From Pseudoneurospora amorphoporcata (taxonomy: Eukaryota > Ascomycota > Sordariomycetes > Sordariales > Sordariaceae): 64,000 nt of DNA. The first letter of the stretch is position 1, and every line of letters starts with the position of its first letter. The position numbers and the translations under genes are program-made. Shown here in pieces: positions 33,611-46,381 of the stretch. The stretch lies in assembly GCA_033297205.1 (NCBI GenBank), contig MU859094.1, positions 1,801 through 65,800 on the forward strand, in the 5' to 3' direction. Under the pieces are notes generated by a model. The model saw nothing but the letters and a program-made list of their open reading frames with translations, ran no database searches and was not told where the DNA came from.

Positions 33611-36600
33611 ATGACGTCCGCCGCCGCCGCCGCGCCCGTCGCGCCCGCCCACGTCCCTCCACCACCTCCTCCAACTTCGGCGCAGCTGCAGTCGCAGACG
33701 CAGGCGCAGGCGCAGACGCAGGCACAAGCGCAGGTCCAGGCCCATAATCAAGCAGCCCAGGCCCAGGCCCAAGCCCAGGCGCATTCGCATTCACATAGCC
33801 AGTCGCTGTCGCAGCCGCAGCATCGAGCATACAATGCCTACAACACCTTCGCGCACCAGCCGCAACCTCCACACCCCACAAAGCGAGACCTCAAGTCGTG
33901 GTGGAAGGGCTTCAAGCTACCCTCGAAGCATCAGGAAGCACACGGTATAGCCACCCCGTTCACTAGATCCAAACCCTACCGATCAACATCCTTATTTGCG
34001 GAGGACATGGAAGGCTGGCTCAGCGACCTTCCGGAAGCTGTGGCCCTCTTGCAGGAGATAGTTGCGCAGGAGCTCCTCATCGCAGCCCGAGCGGATGCCC
34101 GATCTCAGCAAACAAGTGTGAGCTTGAATCGCATGTCCACTGGCGCACTTTTCTATGAGAAGCCCCTTCAACTAGAGACTCTTGCTCGCTTCCTTAACTG
34201 GCGTCTTAGTAGAAGATGTATTGGTGAAGATGGAGCCTGGCCGGTGCAAGACCCCGCTAAAACAAAATCAGTAGTACCAGAACCGCCCAAGGGTATCTTT
34301 GGCGTCCCTCTTCGCGATAGCATCAAGTACGCCAATGTTGCGATATCTCTTGTCGACGAAAATGGGAAAAGCTACATCTACGGTTACGTCCCCATCGTAG
34401 TTGCCAAATGCGGTGTCTTTCTGAAGGAAAAGGGTTCGTAGAAAATCATCCCCGTCCTCCCCCCCGCCCCTTCCATCCTGTGGCATACTTTTGGAGAGTC
34501 CTAACTTTTCATCCAAGCAACCGACGTGGAGGGCATCTTTCGTCTCAGCGGGTCAGAGAAAAGGATAAAGGAACTCAAAAATATTTTCGACTCGCCAGAC
34601 CGGTATGGCAAGGGGCTGGTGTGGGATGGATACACAGTCCACGATGCCGCCAATGTCCTCCGTCGGTACCTCAACGACCTCCCGGAACCCGTGGTCCCTC
34701 TCGAACTGTATGAGGAATTTCGAAAACCGTTGAAAGGGGCCACTAGACAGGCCGCTGGCGACACCGATGGCCCTCAATTTGTCGAGAATTTTGACATGGA
34801 CGCCGCCATCATCAGATATCAGCAGCTGATTACTGAGCTGCCGCCGCTCAATCGCCAGCTGATGCTTTATATCCTGGATTTGCTTGCTGTCTTCGCCGCC
34901 AAGTCCGACGTTAACCGCATGAACTCGCAGAACCTGGCCGCTATTTTCCAGCCAGGCATGCTCTCCCATCCGGCCCACGCCATGGCCCCCGAGGAGTATC
35001 GGCTCAATCAATGCGTCATCATCTTTCTCATTGAAAATCAGGATCACTTCCTCATAGGTATGCAAGGCACAGCGGCTGATGAGAGGACGGTTCAGGAAGT
35101 CCAAAAGGGGACGCCTACCATCAACGCCCCAGGGACACCACAGAACTATCGGTCTGGAGTGAACCGGGCAGCATCGAATGCCAGCGCTGGAGCCGAAAGT
35201 GTTTCGAAAGAGGGAATGATCAGGAGAAACAAGTCGACGTCTTCAAGGCGTTCCCTTGCTTCAAATGGTGCGCCGAGCCCGGGAAGCCCTGCATTGACTT
35301 CCACGCCTACGGGAGGCTTGGGCCGGAGCAACACCTTGCCATCGAAACGATCGCCTCGCGTGCCTCCCGGGAGGTTTGCGCATCGCCATGATGCTTCTAA
35401 TTCTCCAGTCGGTCCCCTGACACCGGTTCATTCGCCGTCAGTTCCTGGAGTTACGCCTCCTACACCGACAGTACTGCCACCAGCGCCAGCGGTTGTTTAC
35501 GAGGTCGCTACACCCCCGGAAGAATCTTCGGTACCCTCGATAGCCACGTCCACGGCTCCTTCGAGTTTACTACCCAGTCATTCTGTCCAAGCTGCTAGGA
35601 GTCAAGACAAGTTGCTGGATCCCAACGCCGAGGCCGTAAATCCCTCCAAGGAACGCCGCATACACAACATACCCAATATCTTCCAGAGAGCACCCACTGG
35701 GGAAAACGAACTTCGACAGCCTAACAAGCTGAGGAAGAAGATGCCCGGCGCCGGTGGCCCTTATAGTGCGCATAGTTCGACGATATCGCTCCCTCGCTCA
35801 GCAGCGGCTTCGCCCAACGTCGAGGTTGCGAATCCCATTGAAGCGGCTCCGGCCTTGCCGGGAAATCTTGATCCGGTAGTGTCTAGCGGACAACTAGCGC
35901 CTTCCCCTTCCGACTCCACGCCGAGGGCATCCCAAGCACCTTCGGCGCCCTCAACTACGTCGCATCCCATCAACGTCCCTGAAACACAACTCAAACCACG
36001 AGAGTCCCCGCCCACTTCGGTCACATCATATAACGACATGTCTGATCCGGACCAGCTCGAGACGCAAACTACGTCTAGTTTTGCTAGCCCAGAGGTGGCG
36101 TCCCCGGATAGGGATAAGAGAAGGCGGTGGCGCCTCTCGCGAAGAAAGGAGGACAGCATATCCTTGAATTCTCCTCCAACCATTAGCCAGCCTCTCATCT
36201 CCCCGCACATGTTGGGTTCGAACTCGCAGGCTGAGGGGAGCAACAGTTCTGTAGGCAGTTCTGGTTATTTCCATAATCACAGACCCCGAGCGAGCATGAG
36301 CGGGGATGTTTCTGACGCGGGCATGATGAGTAGCCTCGATGACCGTTCGATGATGAGCGACGGAACCAGAGAAGGTAGAGACCACGACCGAGACAGGGAC
36401 TGGGATAAGAGCAGTGAATATCGCAAGTCAAACATTGCCGACTGGTTGAAGAACAAGTACCGCGGGCATAGGGAGACCGCGGAACAGTGGCGGAACAAGT
36501 CGCCACCGGCACACGATGGTAGATCGGCATCCATTGGGGAGAGAATTCGCAAGAGCATCGATACGAAGCGGGAGATGAACAACGGTAGCGAGAAGGGATA

Positions 36601-36958
36601 TAGCGATGAGCATATTCCGATGCCACCGCCGCCCATGCGGGAACCAGGACCGGGACATTCACAGGGCTCCATCCAGTCTTCTCAGTTTATCCAGCAACCA
36701 CCAGCCCTCTATCAAACCGAGCAGCCAGTAGAGGTGCAACCCGCTGCGCAGACACTTCCAGCACAGGCTCAGCCCGATGTCCAAACTGAGCAGCCTACGT
36801 TGCAACATGCTCAACCCCAGCATGTTTCGGGACATCCATCCCAAGCTCAACTTCCACAAGAGCCCATGCCGCAAATCCCAGAGCAGCCGACTCAATCGCC
36901 CGTGCCCACCCAAGCGCCTGCTCCCATCCCTTCAAGGCACATGGACCTGGATGAGTAG
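33611..36958 (+). CDS. RhoGAP-domain protein (Sac7/Bag7-like Rho GTPase activator)
   Basis: Exons 33611-34433 and 34518-36958, with an 84-bp intron (GTTCGT...CAAG); 1087 residues. Order: Pro- and Gln/Ala-rich N-terminus (residues ~15-75), a basic module KRDLKSWWKGFKLPSK, and a ~110-residue segment without clear homology. The RhoGAP domain runs about 228-430: GIFGVPLRDSI, YIYGYVPIVVAKCG, arginine finger Arg283 in EGIFRLSGS, then NVLRRYLNDLPEPV and NRMNSQNLAAIF. A Ser/Pro-rich disordered tail ends in a Gln-rich region. Such proteins switch off Rho1-type GTPases in cell-wall and actin control. The intron splits an Ala codon (EKA-TDVEG). The ~110-residue segment at 33945-34271 could be a retained intron (phase-compatible ends, length divisible by three), but it is stop-free and its donor (GTATAG) is poor, so I keep it as coding. 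Confidence 0.88.
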
Positions 36959-39900
36959 CACAGTCGATCCAACCCTGATGAGCGCGGCACAATATTCTAT
37001 ATCAGTGTTCAAATCAACCATAGCCGTTTTGTGGCCGACCACACAACCTATCACCAAGTTTTAATGTCTAAGTAGTTTGTCTCGGATTCCCTGTTTTCTC
37101 CTGTCTTTCCTGCGCAAGAGAGCGGCCAGGTCGAGGACTTGTTGCGCGGATACCTCCCCCCCTCCCCCCCCCCCCTCTCCAGAGATACCCAAAGAAGATT
37201 TTGTTTGTCTCTGCTACACTTCATGACGAGCGAGATGACCCAAAGAGAGGAAATTCCAAGCGTCTTTTACCTGTTCGAAGCGTTGTTCCTAGACTCGGGG
37301 ATATTGTTCTGCTTGTTACGTGTTGGAAAGCATATATCACAAAAGGGAAGAGTATTAGAGCTTTTTGTTTGTGTCTTGGGGCATAATCAGTCAGGCGATT
37401 TCAGCGACAACTCAACAATCACCTACAAGCAATCATCTAGCGCTCACACCCATAATCCTCGCCTTGGAATTCCGCAACAAATCATACGTAGCCCTCAGCT
37501 TTGGCTCAGCGTCCTCCATATTGTCGTCTGCGCCATGGAGGAGTTGAAGAGATAACTCAAGGCCACACAGAAACAAAACATAGACAAACATGTCGATGGT
37601 ATTTGGGACGGTGGGGAGGAAGGCAGATGATACATAAGAATAACGAATTCACGAAATTGAATGACGATTTCCTTCTTGTTTTCACGTTTGTCTACCCAAA
37701 AAAACCTAGGTCTAGTGTGGGAGGGATCACTTATTCTTCTTCTTGGACGGCGTTTAGCTTTGTCCATCTACGATTGAACATAGAAAGTGTAAATCGGATG
37801 CAAAATGTACCTACTAGTCTACCAATGTTTTCAAGGTAATGTGTCTTGTTCAAGTTACATTAACAACTGTATGTGTATCTAAACTGGGAGCTGTATCCCA
37901 GTGCCAAACGCACATTACAATCTTGACCGCATCCGATCCCGTCGGGAAGATCTTTAGAGTTTTATACCCTATAACACGATGAACCCACACTACGTTTACA
38001 CATGCACGGTAGAACCACTTACACTACACTGGGTCGGCGTTGGTCAGGTACAGACAGACACGCCGACAACGTGGGGAGAGTCGATCACGAAGAGAGGAGT
38101 TGAGTCTTGGCCGAGTCTAGATTTTCAAACTAGTGTGGGTAGTCTGCATAACCTTTTACACTGGGGACAGACAAGACTACATCGTACCCGATAGTTTGCG
38201 GGGACCGAGACTTTGAAGCGGGAAGTTGAGCCGTCATGGTAAGGTTGCTTTAGTTAATACCGAGTCCGAGTCCGAGGGGGCTACCTAACACAGGTCCCCC
38301 TATAACACACCGTTGGACTTTTTTTTTTTTTTTTTCATCGGAGAGTTGGGGAAAAGGAGAACGATAAGATTAATCTATCCATAGTTGGATAGTCCATTCA
38401 GTTCAGTTCCATCATTACTGGTCACCTGGTCATTTGACGTTTCTTACCGACAACTCTCCACACAAAGTTCATTTCATATGAAGTTGAAGTTCAGCTTGGT
38501 TTTTCTCGGGTCCTGCTTCTCTGTAATTGAGGCTCTCAAGCAAGCCGTTTGGCGTAGCGCGGCACCATTCCGAGCTGAACCACTGAACCGCGCGGAATGA
38601 GGCGGACTTGGTGGCGTGCATGCCTGCCTGTCCCGTCTCCAGCCGTTCTTTCTACGTAGGGTATCCATCAGCCGTCGTCCTTGGCCGTTGCTTAATTCCG
38701 CCTCCTTTCCTTACCAAGCATCCAAGAAAAGCCAAGTGGTTTGGCGAAAGTTGGGGAAAAAAGCTTAGTGTAGTTGGGAGTTCCGGGAGGGTCATGGATG
38801 GTTTCGGTAATGGATGTCCGAAAGATCACCTTAGCCAACAAGTACAGTGTAAGTCACTTTGGGGTTGCGGTTGCTAGTGTACATACAGTCTTCAAGAGAT
38901 GTCGTGTGTTCGTGTTACATACCGTTTCAACGGTGTCGATGATTGATATTCGATATGATCCTGCTGCAGAGGGCGACATTAATCGAGTCAATCGAGAACT
39001 ACCATAGCCTGCTTAGCTTATTGGCGGTGGTGGAGCGTGAAGCATCATCACTACCGTCTCATCGCCGATCTGGTACGTACCTTACAGAGACTGAAGCCGG
39101 GACTGAAAGCCGAGAGTCACAGGGGTTTCTAGCGTCCAAGTCTTTATTTATTATTTTCTTCATAACCCGGTATCTGTAATGCAATTGTCGTCGATAATTC
39201 ACACCAAACAGAAAAAAGGGGACAGCAAGAAGGACCTGAAGACAAGGAGGTTGGCTTAAACCTCCGTATTTCGGAGCCCAGCACCGTGCCCGTCAAACCA
39301 CCATGGTTGAAGCAAAGACGCGCTAGAACAGACTGGGAAAGGATCGCGTCCATCTTTTTACCCCATCTTTCCCCGCAAAATCACACAGACCAGGTGTGCC
39401 CAGGGTGTGTAGCGCCAACCTCGGAGTGGTCGGCTACGCTGTGCCTGGGCCCTGGACACGCATGCACCGTTGGTCGTCTTGGCTTCGCTTTTCTGTGTGG
39501 CGGGTGATGACAACCGGGAGATGGTGTTTGCCTCTCACTGCTTTTTTGGTGATTGGAATTGCTGGAGGAAAGCAAAATGAAAAAGAGGTGCGATGACGGT
39601 CTGAACAACCTTTTTATGACTCCAACAGCGTAGCATTCATTGACCGATGTCCGGCGACCATCTCCAGCCCAGCTCACCAGGTTCGAGACCGAGATCGCTC
39701 TCACTGCACCTCCCCCATGTCCCGGTGAAACCTCATTTTTCTGGATTCTACCTATGCCAATCAACAATGGGCATTTAGAGGGAAGGTGACAGCTCCCAAA
39801 CTCCCAAACTCCGAATTCTCCACCATCTCCACCGCAGAAGCTCTCAAAGCTGAAAGCTCACACCGGCCCCCATTCCCGGTCGTCTCCATCATCTCCATCT

Positions 39901-40446
39901 CCATCCCGCCCGCCGCCGTCGTCGGGCCTTGTCTTCTTCTCCACCGCCTCAGCTGCCAACGACACTAAAACCTAAACACGACGGACCTGGACCTGTTGCC
40001 ATGACACAAACAATCCAAAATGCCAATTCCTTTGTGTCGAAAAATTCCATTACATGACACGCTATACACAAGCGATAGGGCCGAGAAGTTGAAAGGATCG
40101 ACCTACCTAAGAAAAGTTTTGGGGAACATGTACACAGTAAGTGTAAGCCAAGACGCGGGGAGCGAGTCAGTTCGAATTCCTAAAACAAATCGACATCGCT
40201 TGCAATCGTCATCATGGTAAGGAAAACCTCACAAGAGTTGGAACCGGAAGCCGGACCCGAAACATGAAAGAAGAGAGAGAGTACAGACGGGATTTTACTT
40301 TGCGAAACTGTATCTGTATAACAGAACAGGCGTGCGACAGGCGACAAGACAGTTAAACGGGAGTGGCGTGACGCCTACCGTTCGTTTCTTGTGTGTCTTG
40401 GTTTCACAGCCAAGAAGTTGAGAATCTGTGCCCAGTGGAAGCAAGC

Positions 40447-40749
40447 ATGATGAAATGGAAGAAGGATGGAATTGGGATTGGAATGGTTGCGTGCGTCTTC
40501 CTCCTTCCTGTTGTACTACATGCGTGGTACACGTGCAGAAAAGAACCAAGGGATTCGACAGGCAAAAAGAAGGTGAGGAGGAGGAGAAGCAGAAGGAAAA
40601 TGGGAATGGCGCGAATGGATGGCGATATCATTCGAGAGCTGAATTCCAATAATCCGAACATTCAGCTGAAAGAAGCGATCGACCGCGGCTCTCATCAACT
40701 CGATTGGGCTGATCATTACAAAAGTTGCAGAGAGGATGGTGGTGGTTGA
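40447..40749 (+). other. Weak small-ORF candidate: single-pass membrane peptide with basic tail
   Basis: 100 codons from ATG. A hydrophobic stretch (MVACVFLLPVVLHAW) is followed by a strongly basic segment (KKKVRRRRSRRK). No homology is recognised, and the codon use does not distinguish it from noise. Confidence 0.12.
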
Positions 40750-41278
40750 CTCCTGGGGGGTGACAACCTCAAGTGACAAGGTTGACAAGGCAACCGACAA
40801 AAGTTAAAAACCCATCACTCAGTCAGTCAGTCACCCTTCCCTTGTCTTCCACCCGTCCTCCGGGAACGCTCTACCCAAGACCGAGCTTGCCTCAGTCTGG
40901 AAGGTTGTCCGTCGATGGCCGGGACCCCTGGAGCCCTAACAAGTGATGGATGCAACAATGACAACGGATTGGGGAAAGACTCCAGTTGCAAATGGTGGAG
41001 GCAACACCGACGATCCAGCTCACCCACCACCGGCCATCCACCGGCGTACCCATCCAATTATACGTGGGCTGTCGAGAGATCTAGTGAAATCGAACACTTC
41101 GAATGGGTGTGTGACTCGAGCCTAGCATCCTTACTCAGTCATGTAATCGTGTACACTACCATTACGGATGCAACCGTATGCAGCACTGATGCATTGCACC
41201 GACCCCGATCGACACCCCGGCGTCCGCCGTGTCCGCCCGATAGGTACATGTTGACACCGCGTCTGACCCCTACCCAAG

Positions 41279-41286
41279 TATTTAAA
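41279..41286 (+). promoter_or_regulatory. TATA-like box of the MFS gene
   Basis: TATTTAAA lies 158 bp before the MFS ATG and is followed by a pyrimidine-rich leader (TTTTCCTCTCCTCCCC), a typical fungal promoter layout. Confidence 0.4.
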
Positions 41287-41443
41287 CCTCGAATCCCCGT
41301 TGCATGGCCCATCGTCGCGGATTTTCCTCTCCTCCCCTTCTCCAGCTTCTTATAACATCCCCCTTCCCCTCAGCCTCACCTGTTATCCTTCTTATATAGG
41401 TGGATGCTGCTCGGGAACCGGAAGAAGCTGTAAGACAGGAATC

Positions 41444-43055
41444 ATGTCTGACACTAAGGATCGTAAGTTTATAATCCTCACCACTCCTCGACTTACTCAT
41501 ACGCTCCATGAAAGTATTCTAACACAATATCACAGTCTCCCTCGGGGAGAAGACCCATCATGATCCTTCAGGGTTCAGCAGCTCCGACAAGGGCGCCGAG
41601 GCCGGCCGCACCTCCTACGATGTCGGTCCACACTCTCCCACGACCGTTGTTTCTCTTGCGCCACCCGAGGGCATCACCGAGGCGGCTCTCGTGCGCAAGA
41701 TCGACCGACACATCATCCCCTTCATCATCTTCCTGTACCTTTTGGCCTTCCTGGACCGAGTCAACATCGGCAACGCCCGTTCCTTCGGCCTCGAGGCCGA
41801 TCTCGGGCTGGAGAAGGTCGAATACAACACGGCCCTGACCATCTTCTTCGTGCCCTACATCATCCTCGAAATCCCCGGCAACATCCTGTTGAAGAAGTTC
41901 TCGCCCCGCGTCTGGCTCTCGGTCTGCTGCGTCGGCTTCGGTCTCGTCTCCATCTTCCAGGGCCTCGTCAAGAACTACGGCGGCCTGCTCGCCACCCGTT
42001 TCTTCCTGGGCGTCTTCGAGTGCTCCATGTTCCCGGGTTGCTTCTTCCTCTTGGCCTCTTGGTATAAGCGCGCCGACGCGCAAAAGCGATACAGTCTCTT
42101 CTTCTCCTCCACCTCTCTGGCGGGTGCCTTTGGCGGCCTTTTGGCTTCCGCCATCGGCAAGATGGACCATCTCCAAGGCTACCGCGGCTGGCGCTGGATT
42201 TTTATCGTGGAGGGCTGCGTCACCGTCGTAGCGGGCGTCGTCTTCTTCTTCACCTTCCCCGCCTTCCCTGAGCAGGCCCGCTTCCTCAAGCCCGCCGAGC
42301 GCGAGTACGTCCGGGCCATGTTGCAAGCCGACCACGGCCACGCGGCCGCCGAGCGCAAGATCACCCTCAAAGACGTCGGCAAAGCGCTTACCGACCACCG
42401 CATCTGGCTCGGCGGCTTCATGTATCTGGGTCTGATCGTGCCCGCCTACAGCTACGCCTACTTTTCCCCCACCATCATCGGCACCTACAACTACTCTGCC
42501 ATCCAAACGCAGCTGCACTCGGTCCCGCCCTGGGCCGCCGCCTTCGGCTTCGCCATGGCCACCGCCGTCGCCTCCGACTACCTCCGCCACCGCTTCATGT
42601 TCGCGATCCTAGGCATCGTCGTGGCCATCGCCGGTTTTGCCGTCCTCATGACGGTGCACGACCCAGCGCACGTCAACGCGCAGTACGCCGCCCTGTGTCT
42701 CGTCGCCATGGGCGCGTACAGCGCCATGCCCATCATCGTGTGCTGGTTCAACATGAACCTGGGCGGACACCACCGCAAGGCCATCGGCACGGCGTGGCAG
42801 ATTGCGTTTGGCAACATTGGCGGGATTATCGCTACGTACAGCTTTGTGGCGAGCGATGCCAAGAATCATTATCGCACGGGGTACGCGATTTGCGTGAGCT
42901 TTACGTGCTTGTCAGCGCTGGCGTGTTTGATGTATGCGGTTAGTGTGACGATGGAGAATAAGAGGCGGGCCAAGATGCAAGGGGATGGCGGTTTGACGGA
43001 GGAGGAGAAGGCGGATTTGGGGGATTTGAATCCCGAGTTTAGGTACATGCTTTGA
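41444..43055 (+). CDS. MFS transporter, Dal5/anion:cation symporter family
   Basis: Exons 41444-41462 and 41536-43055; the 73-bp intron (GTAAGT...ACAG) falls after six codons and one base; 512 residues. Twelve hydrophobic segments are visible. Family marks are FLYLLAFLDRVNIGNAR in TM1, FFVPYIILEIPGNILLKK, RFFLGVFECSMFPGCFFLLASWY with KRADAQKRYSLFF, and RGWRWIFIVEG. These belong to the fungal allantoate/nicotinate/pantothenate permease group, plasma-membrane proton symporters for organic anions. The substrate cannot be read from sequence. The splice restores an N-terminal cytosolic tail of about 50 residues before TM1; an internal start would leave almost none. Convergent with ota. Confidence 0.9.
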
Positions 43056-44247
43056 TTGGTATTTGATCAAGCAAGAGAAGGGATGCAAAGGAAGGGGAAG
43101 GAAAGGGGCTTCCTTCCATGATTATGAATGATACCATGAGAACGACCAGACTTTATGGTCATGACGACTTTGTTGTTGTTGTTTTGTCGGAGTATATATA
43201 CATATATATATATATATACCAAGGCTCATACGTACATATATTGAGGGCTTACTACTCAACCCCTCTGATGTGTGTGGCCTACTAAATGATGAATCTAATG
43301 ATATATATACCCCACACCTACAAGCTATCTTGTCTAAAACCCCCCCCGATTCTCGGTTCCAGATCGTAACTATACGTTTTTTTCGTTGTAATTATACTAT
43401 ATTATCCCGTGGGTTTCCATATATCGGAGGGAGACTTGACAAATCTATACTGGCAGGAAGATAAACCAAAAAGACAAACAAATCGGATCCAACCTCCTCC
43501 GGCGAATTATTAACCTCCGAAAAGAGACTGACACCCCGTGATATCATCGTCCTACGTGTCTCCCATCCATTTTGGTCCGATGTCCCGATGTCCGATGCCC
43601 AATGTCTGTCTGTCTGTCTGTACACGGTTTCACTTTGCATGTGTTGCAGTGTTCTGTGCTGTCTGTGCCTTCGGAATATGGCGAAAAGAAAAGAGTGAAA
43701 ACGTGATGGGCAAAATAGAAAAGAAGCACAGTAACAGATGTGACGTGAAGTTAACTTACAGGCCCGATGTTCCGCTCCTTCTGTCCGTCCACCAAATTGT
43801 GGAAGGTTATACCAAGACATCTTCACCATGTTCCAGAAAGGATTCCAAAAAAGCCCAATCAATGGTGAGACGGTTGCCGAGTTCTCCGAGGTAGCGTATC
43901 CACGAGCATATTGTGCCCCTTACACAATAAACAACATGGAGAGACAAGGTAAGGGTCTACACACTTGGTTTTTATTCCGTTCCTGTATGTTCTCTCCTTT
44001 AACTACGTTGTGGTAATATGGTACAGATATATATAGAGATGGCTAGACTTTTCCAATCCCCGGTGACGTCAAATATCTTTAGACGATAACGATACTCTTG
44101 ATGCTTTGTCAAATCAATCTGATATCCTCAAGAACCTGGGTATTCGAACAATGAAGAGAGAAAACCAGTTGCGCCCGGTACAAGAACAAAAGCAGTGTAT
44201 GCTGAGTGGAAATGCAATACGCCGCCCCCATGCTCACCAAACATTAT
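43056..44247. other. Convergent 3' spacer MFS / ota
   Basis: 1.19 kb, AT-richer, with a (TA)n-like run at 43193-43218 and a TGTC microsatellite near 43604-43622. No gene is supported. Confidence 0.65.
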
Positions 44248-45722
44248 TTAATGTCCCTCGGACTTCTTGACTGTTGGGAGTTCCTGCAGGGCCTCTCCGA
44301 TAGTCTTGATAGCGCCCCGTAGCTCCTCCTCGGTGATGACTAGTGGAGGAGCGAAGCGGATGATGTTGCCGTGTGTGGGTTTCGCCTACATCTTATAGTT
44401 AGCACCACCATGGGCATTGCGGGAGGAATGGGAATAACTCACGAGAACACCCTTCTCCTTCAAGAGAATGCACAGATCCCAGGCTGTCCGCCCGGAAGCC
44501 GCAGACTCATCGATAACCACAGCATTCAACAGTCCCTTTCCACGCACGAGCTGTACGATAGGGGACTTGAACGCCTCCACGCCCTCCCGGAAGATTCTAC
44601 CAAGCCTCTCCGCGTGTTCTACCATACCCTCTTCCTCTACCAGCTCCAGCGCACGCAGCGATACCGCGCATCCAAGCGGGTTACCGCCATATGTGGAGCC
44701 GTGTGTACCAGGCTCAACGACGAGCATGATCTCCTTGTCGGCCAAGACAGCGCTCACAGGGTACATGCCGCCCGAAATAGCCTTGCCCAGGGTGATAATA
44801 TCAGGCTTGACGTTGGCCCAGTCGGAGCAGAGCATGCGACCTGTGCGGGCAATGCCGGTTTGAATCTCGTCGCAGATGAAGAGGACGTTGTGCTTCTTGC
44901 AGAGCGCCGAGACCTTCTGGAGGTAGTCGTCGTCGGGGACAACAACACCGGCCTCGCCTTGGATGGGCTCCACGATGAAGGCAGCCGTCTCCTTTCCGTG
45001 CGCCTCCAGCACTTCTTCTAGATCGGCGATGTTGTTATAGCGGATCATCTTGCCGGTCGAGGGGGAAACGGCGCCGATTTGGGGTACGTAGGGGCCGTAG
45101 TTATCGCGCGACTCGGGATCGACGGAGAGGGAGATGGCTGTCATCTGTAGCAGTTACAGTTAGAATACTGGCTTGGGCAGCTTGGCGGCAAAGTATGACT
45201 TACCGTCCGGCCGTGGAAATTGTCAGCAGCGCTGAACACCAGGGCCTTATCATGTGGCACGCCCTTGACCTTGTACGCCCACTTTCTCGCAATCTTGATG
45301 GCTGTCTCGACCGCCTCGGCGCCAGTGTTCATGGGCAAGACCATGTCGTAACCAAACACAGAGCGGACCTTTGCGGCCCAGACGGGGAAGACATCGTTGT
45401 GGAAAGCGCGGGAGCTCAGGGTTAGGCGCGAAGCCTGCTCTGTAAGGGCCTTGACTAGCTCTGGGTGGCAATGGCCTTGGTTTACGGCGCTGTAGGCGGA
45501 GAGGAAGTCCAGGTAGTGCTTGCCCTCGGGATCCCACACATGAACGCCCTGGGCCTTTGCAAAGACGACGGGGAGCGGGTGGTAGTTGTGAGCAGCATAC
45601 TCGTTCTCGGCGGCGATGGCAACGTTGGTCGCGGCAGCGTGGTACTTGTCCGAGCCGGTGATGAGATGGTCGAGCGAGAGGGTCGAACCACCGTTCGAAG
45701 GAGTATCAGCGTTTGGCGCCAT
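44248..45722 (-). CDS. ota: Ornithine aminotransferase
   Basis: Exons (minus): 45722-45204, 45144-44443 and 44385-44248; introns of 59 and 57 bp; 452 residues. A PLP fold-type I class III aminotransferase that converts ornithine plus 2-oxoglutarate to glutamate semialdehyde in arginine catabolism. Visible are YLDFLSAYSAVNQGHCHP, the PLP-contact segment NTGAEAVETAIK, DNFHGRT, the Asp of FICDEIQTG, the Schiff-base lysine Lys294 in ITLGKAISGG, and HGSTYGGNPLG. No mitochondrial presequence is seen, in line with cytosolic fungal OATs. The start at 45722 is preferred to an in-frame upstream codon because homology and a clean ATG begin there. The C-terminal exon (THGNIIRFAPPL) completes the domain. 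Divergent from gpi10. Confidence 0.96.
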
Positions 45723-46381
45723 GGTGTGGTTGTTGTGATTTGGTCTTGGAGGGTGGGTAGGCAGGATGGCTGAAGAGGTGTAAGAAGTAGGAGGACTCGA
45801 AATGAAATATTCAAGTTGAACTTTGGACCCAAATGGAACGGTAGAAGAGGATGACTGGAAAAAGAAGGAAAAAAAAAAAAAACTTGAAAGAATTGGAGAA
45901 GGAGAAGACAAAGGGGAGTTTTGAGGCAAGTTAGCGTGGAAGGTAGGTATAGCCAGGTAGGTAGTACTCGTCTTGTAATGCAAACGCGGACAATGAGTAG
46001 TGCACTCCACAAGACATTAATCGCTTGCAGAACATGACATCCGCTAACCCTCCACGTGGACAGCCCCGCCGCCGTGCTGGATGCAAGCCGAAGGAAGCCG
46101 CTTTGCCACGGGGTCACTCCTAAATATATTAAGGAGACCGGACCCTCCATAACGGAAGAGCGGCTCCAGTCTGCAAGGTTCCCCTCGCCAGTATCGGCGC
46201 TGTCACGGAGGGACCCCGATAACCATGACACTAGAATAGCCAATCAACGCCCCGCTGATTACCGTGCTCCGTGATAGGGCTGGTAGCTGGTTGCTTCAGG
46301 GGGAAAACCTCTACGGCCCCTGGAATGTGCCTTGACAATCAACACATGCATGACAGAAGTATCTTGGCATCAAGTTTCAAC
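45723..46381. promoter_or_regulatory. Divergent promoter ota / gpi10
   Basis: 659 bp. It includes an A14 run (45869-45882) in the ota leader and a 20-bp near-perfect palindrome with an AT-rich centre at 46117-46136. No coding frame is supported. Confidence 0.6.
46117..46136. promoter_or_regulatory. 20-bp palindrome with AAATATATT centre
   Basis: CTCCTAAATATATTAAGGAG: the two 10-bp arms match in 9 of 10 positions. It sits between two divergent genes and could double as a TATA element or a dimer-binding site. Function is inferred. Confidence 0.35.

Larger units (their letters stand above)
36959..41443. other. 4.5 kb gene-poor spacer RhoGAP / MFS
   Basis: Contains a C-rich patch at 37155-37180 and T17 at 38319-38335. 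No recognisable gene. One weak candidate, a 100-codon ATG frame at 40447-40749 with a hydrophobic segment and a basic tail, is noted separately. The last ~600 bp is the MFS promoter. Confidence 0.55.

Noticed and set aside
41568..42590. 340-codon minus-strand frame opposite the MFS gene
   Set aside because: Antisense shadow; Gly/Glu/Asp-rich composition follows from the sense strand codon bias.
43193..43218. TA-rich run as a possible replication origin
   Set aside because: A simple microsatellite; nothing else around it supports an origin.
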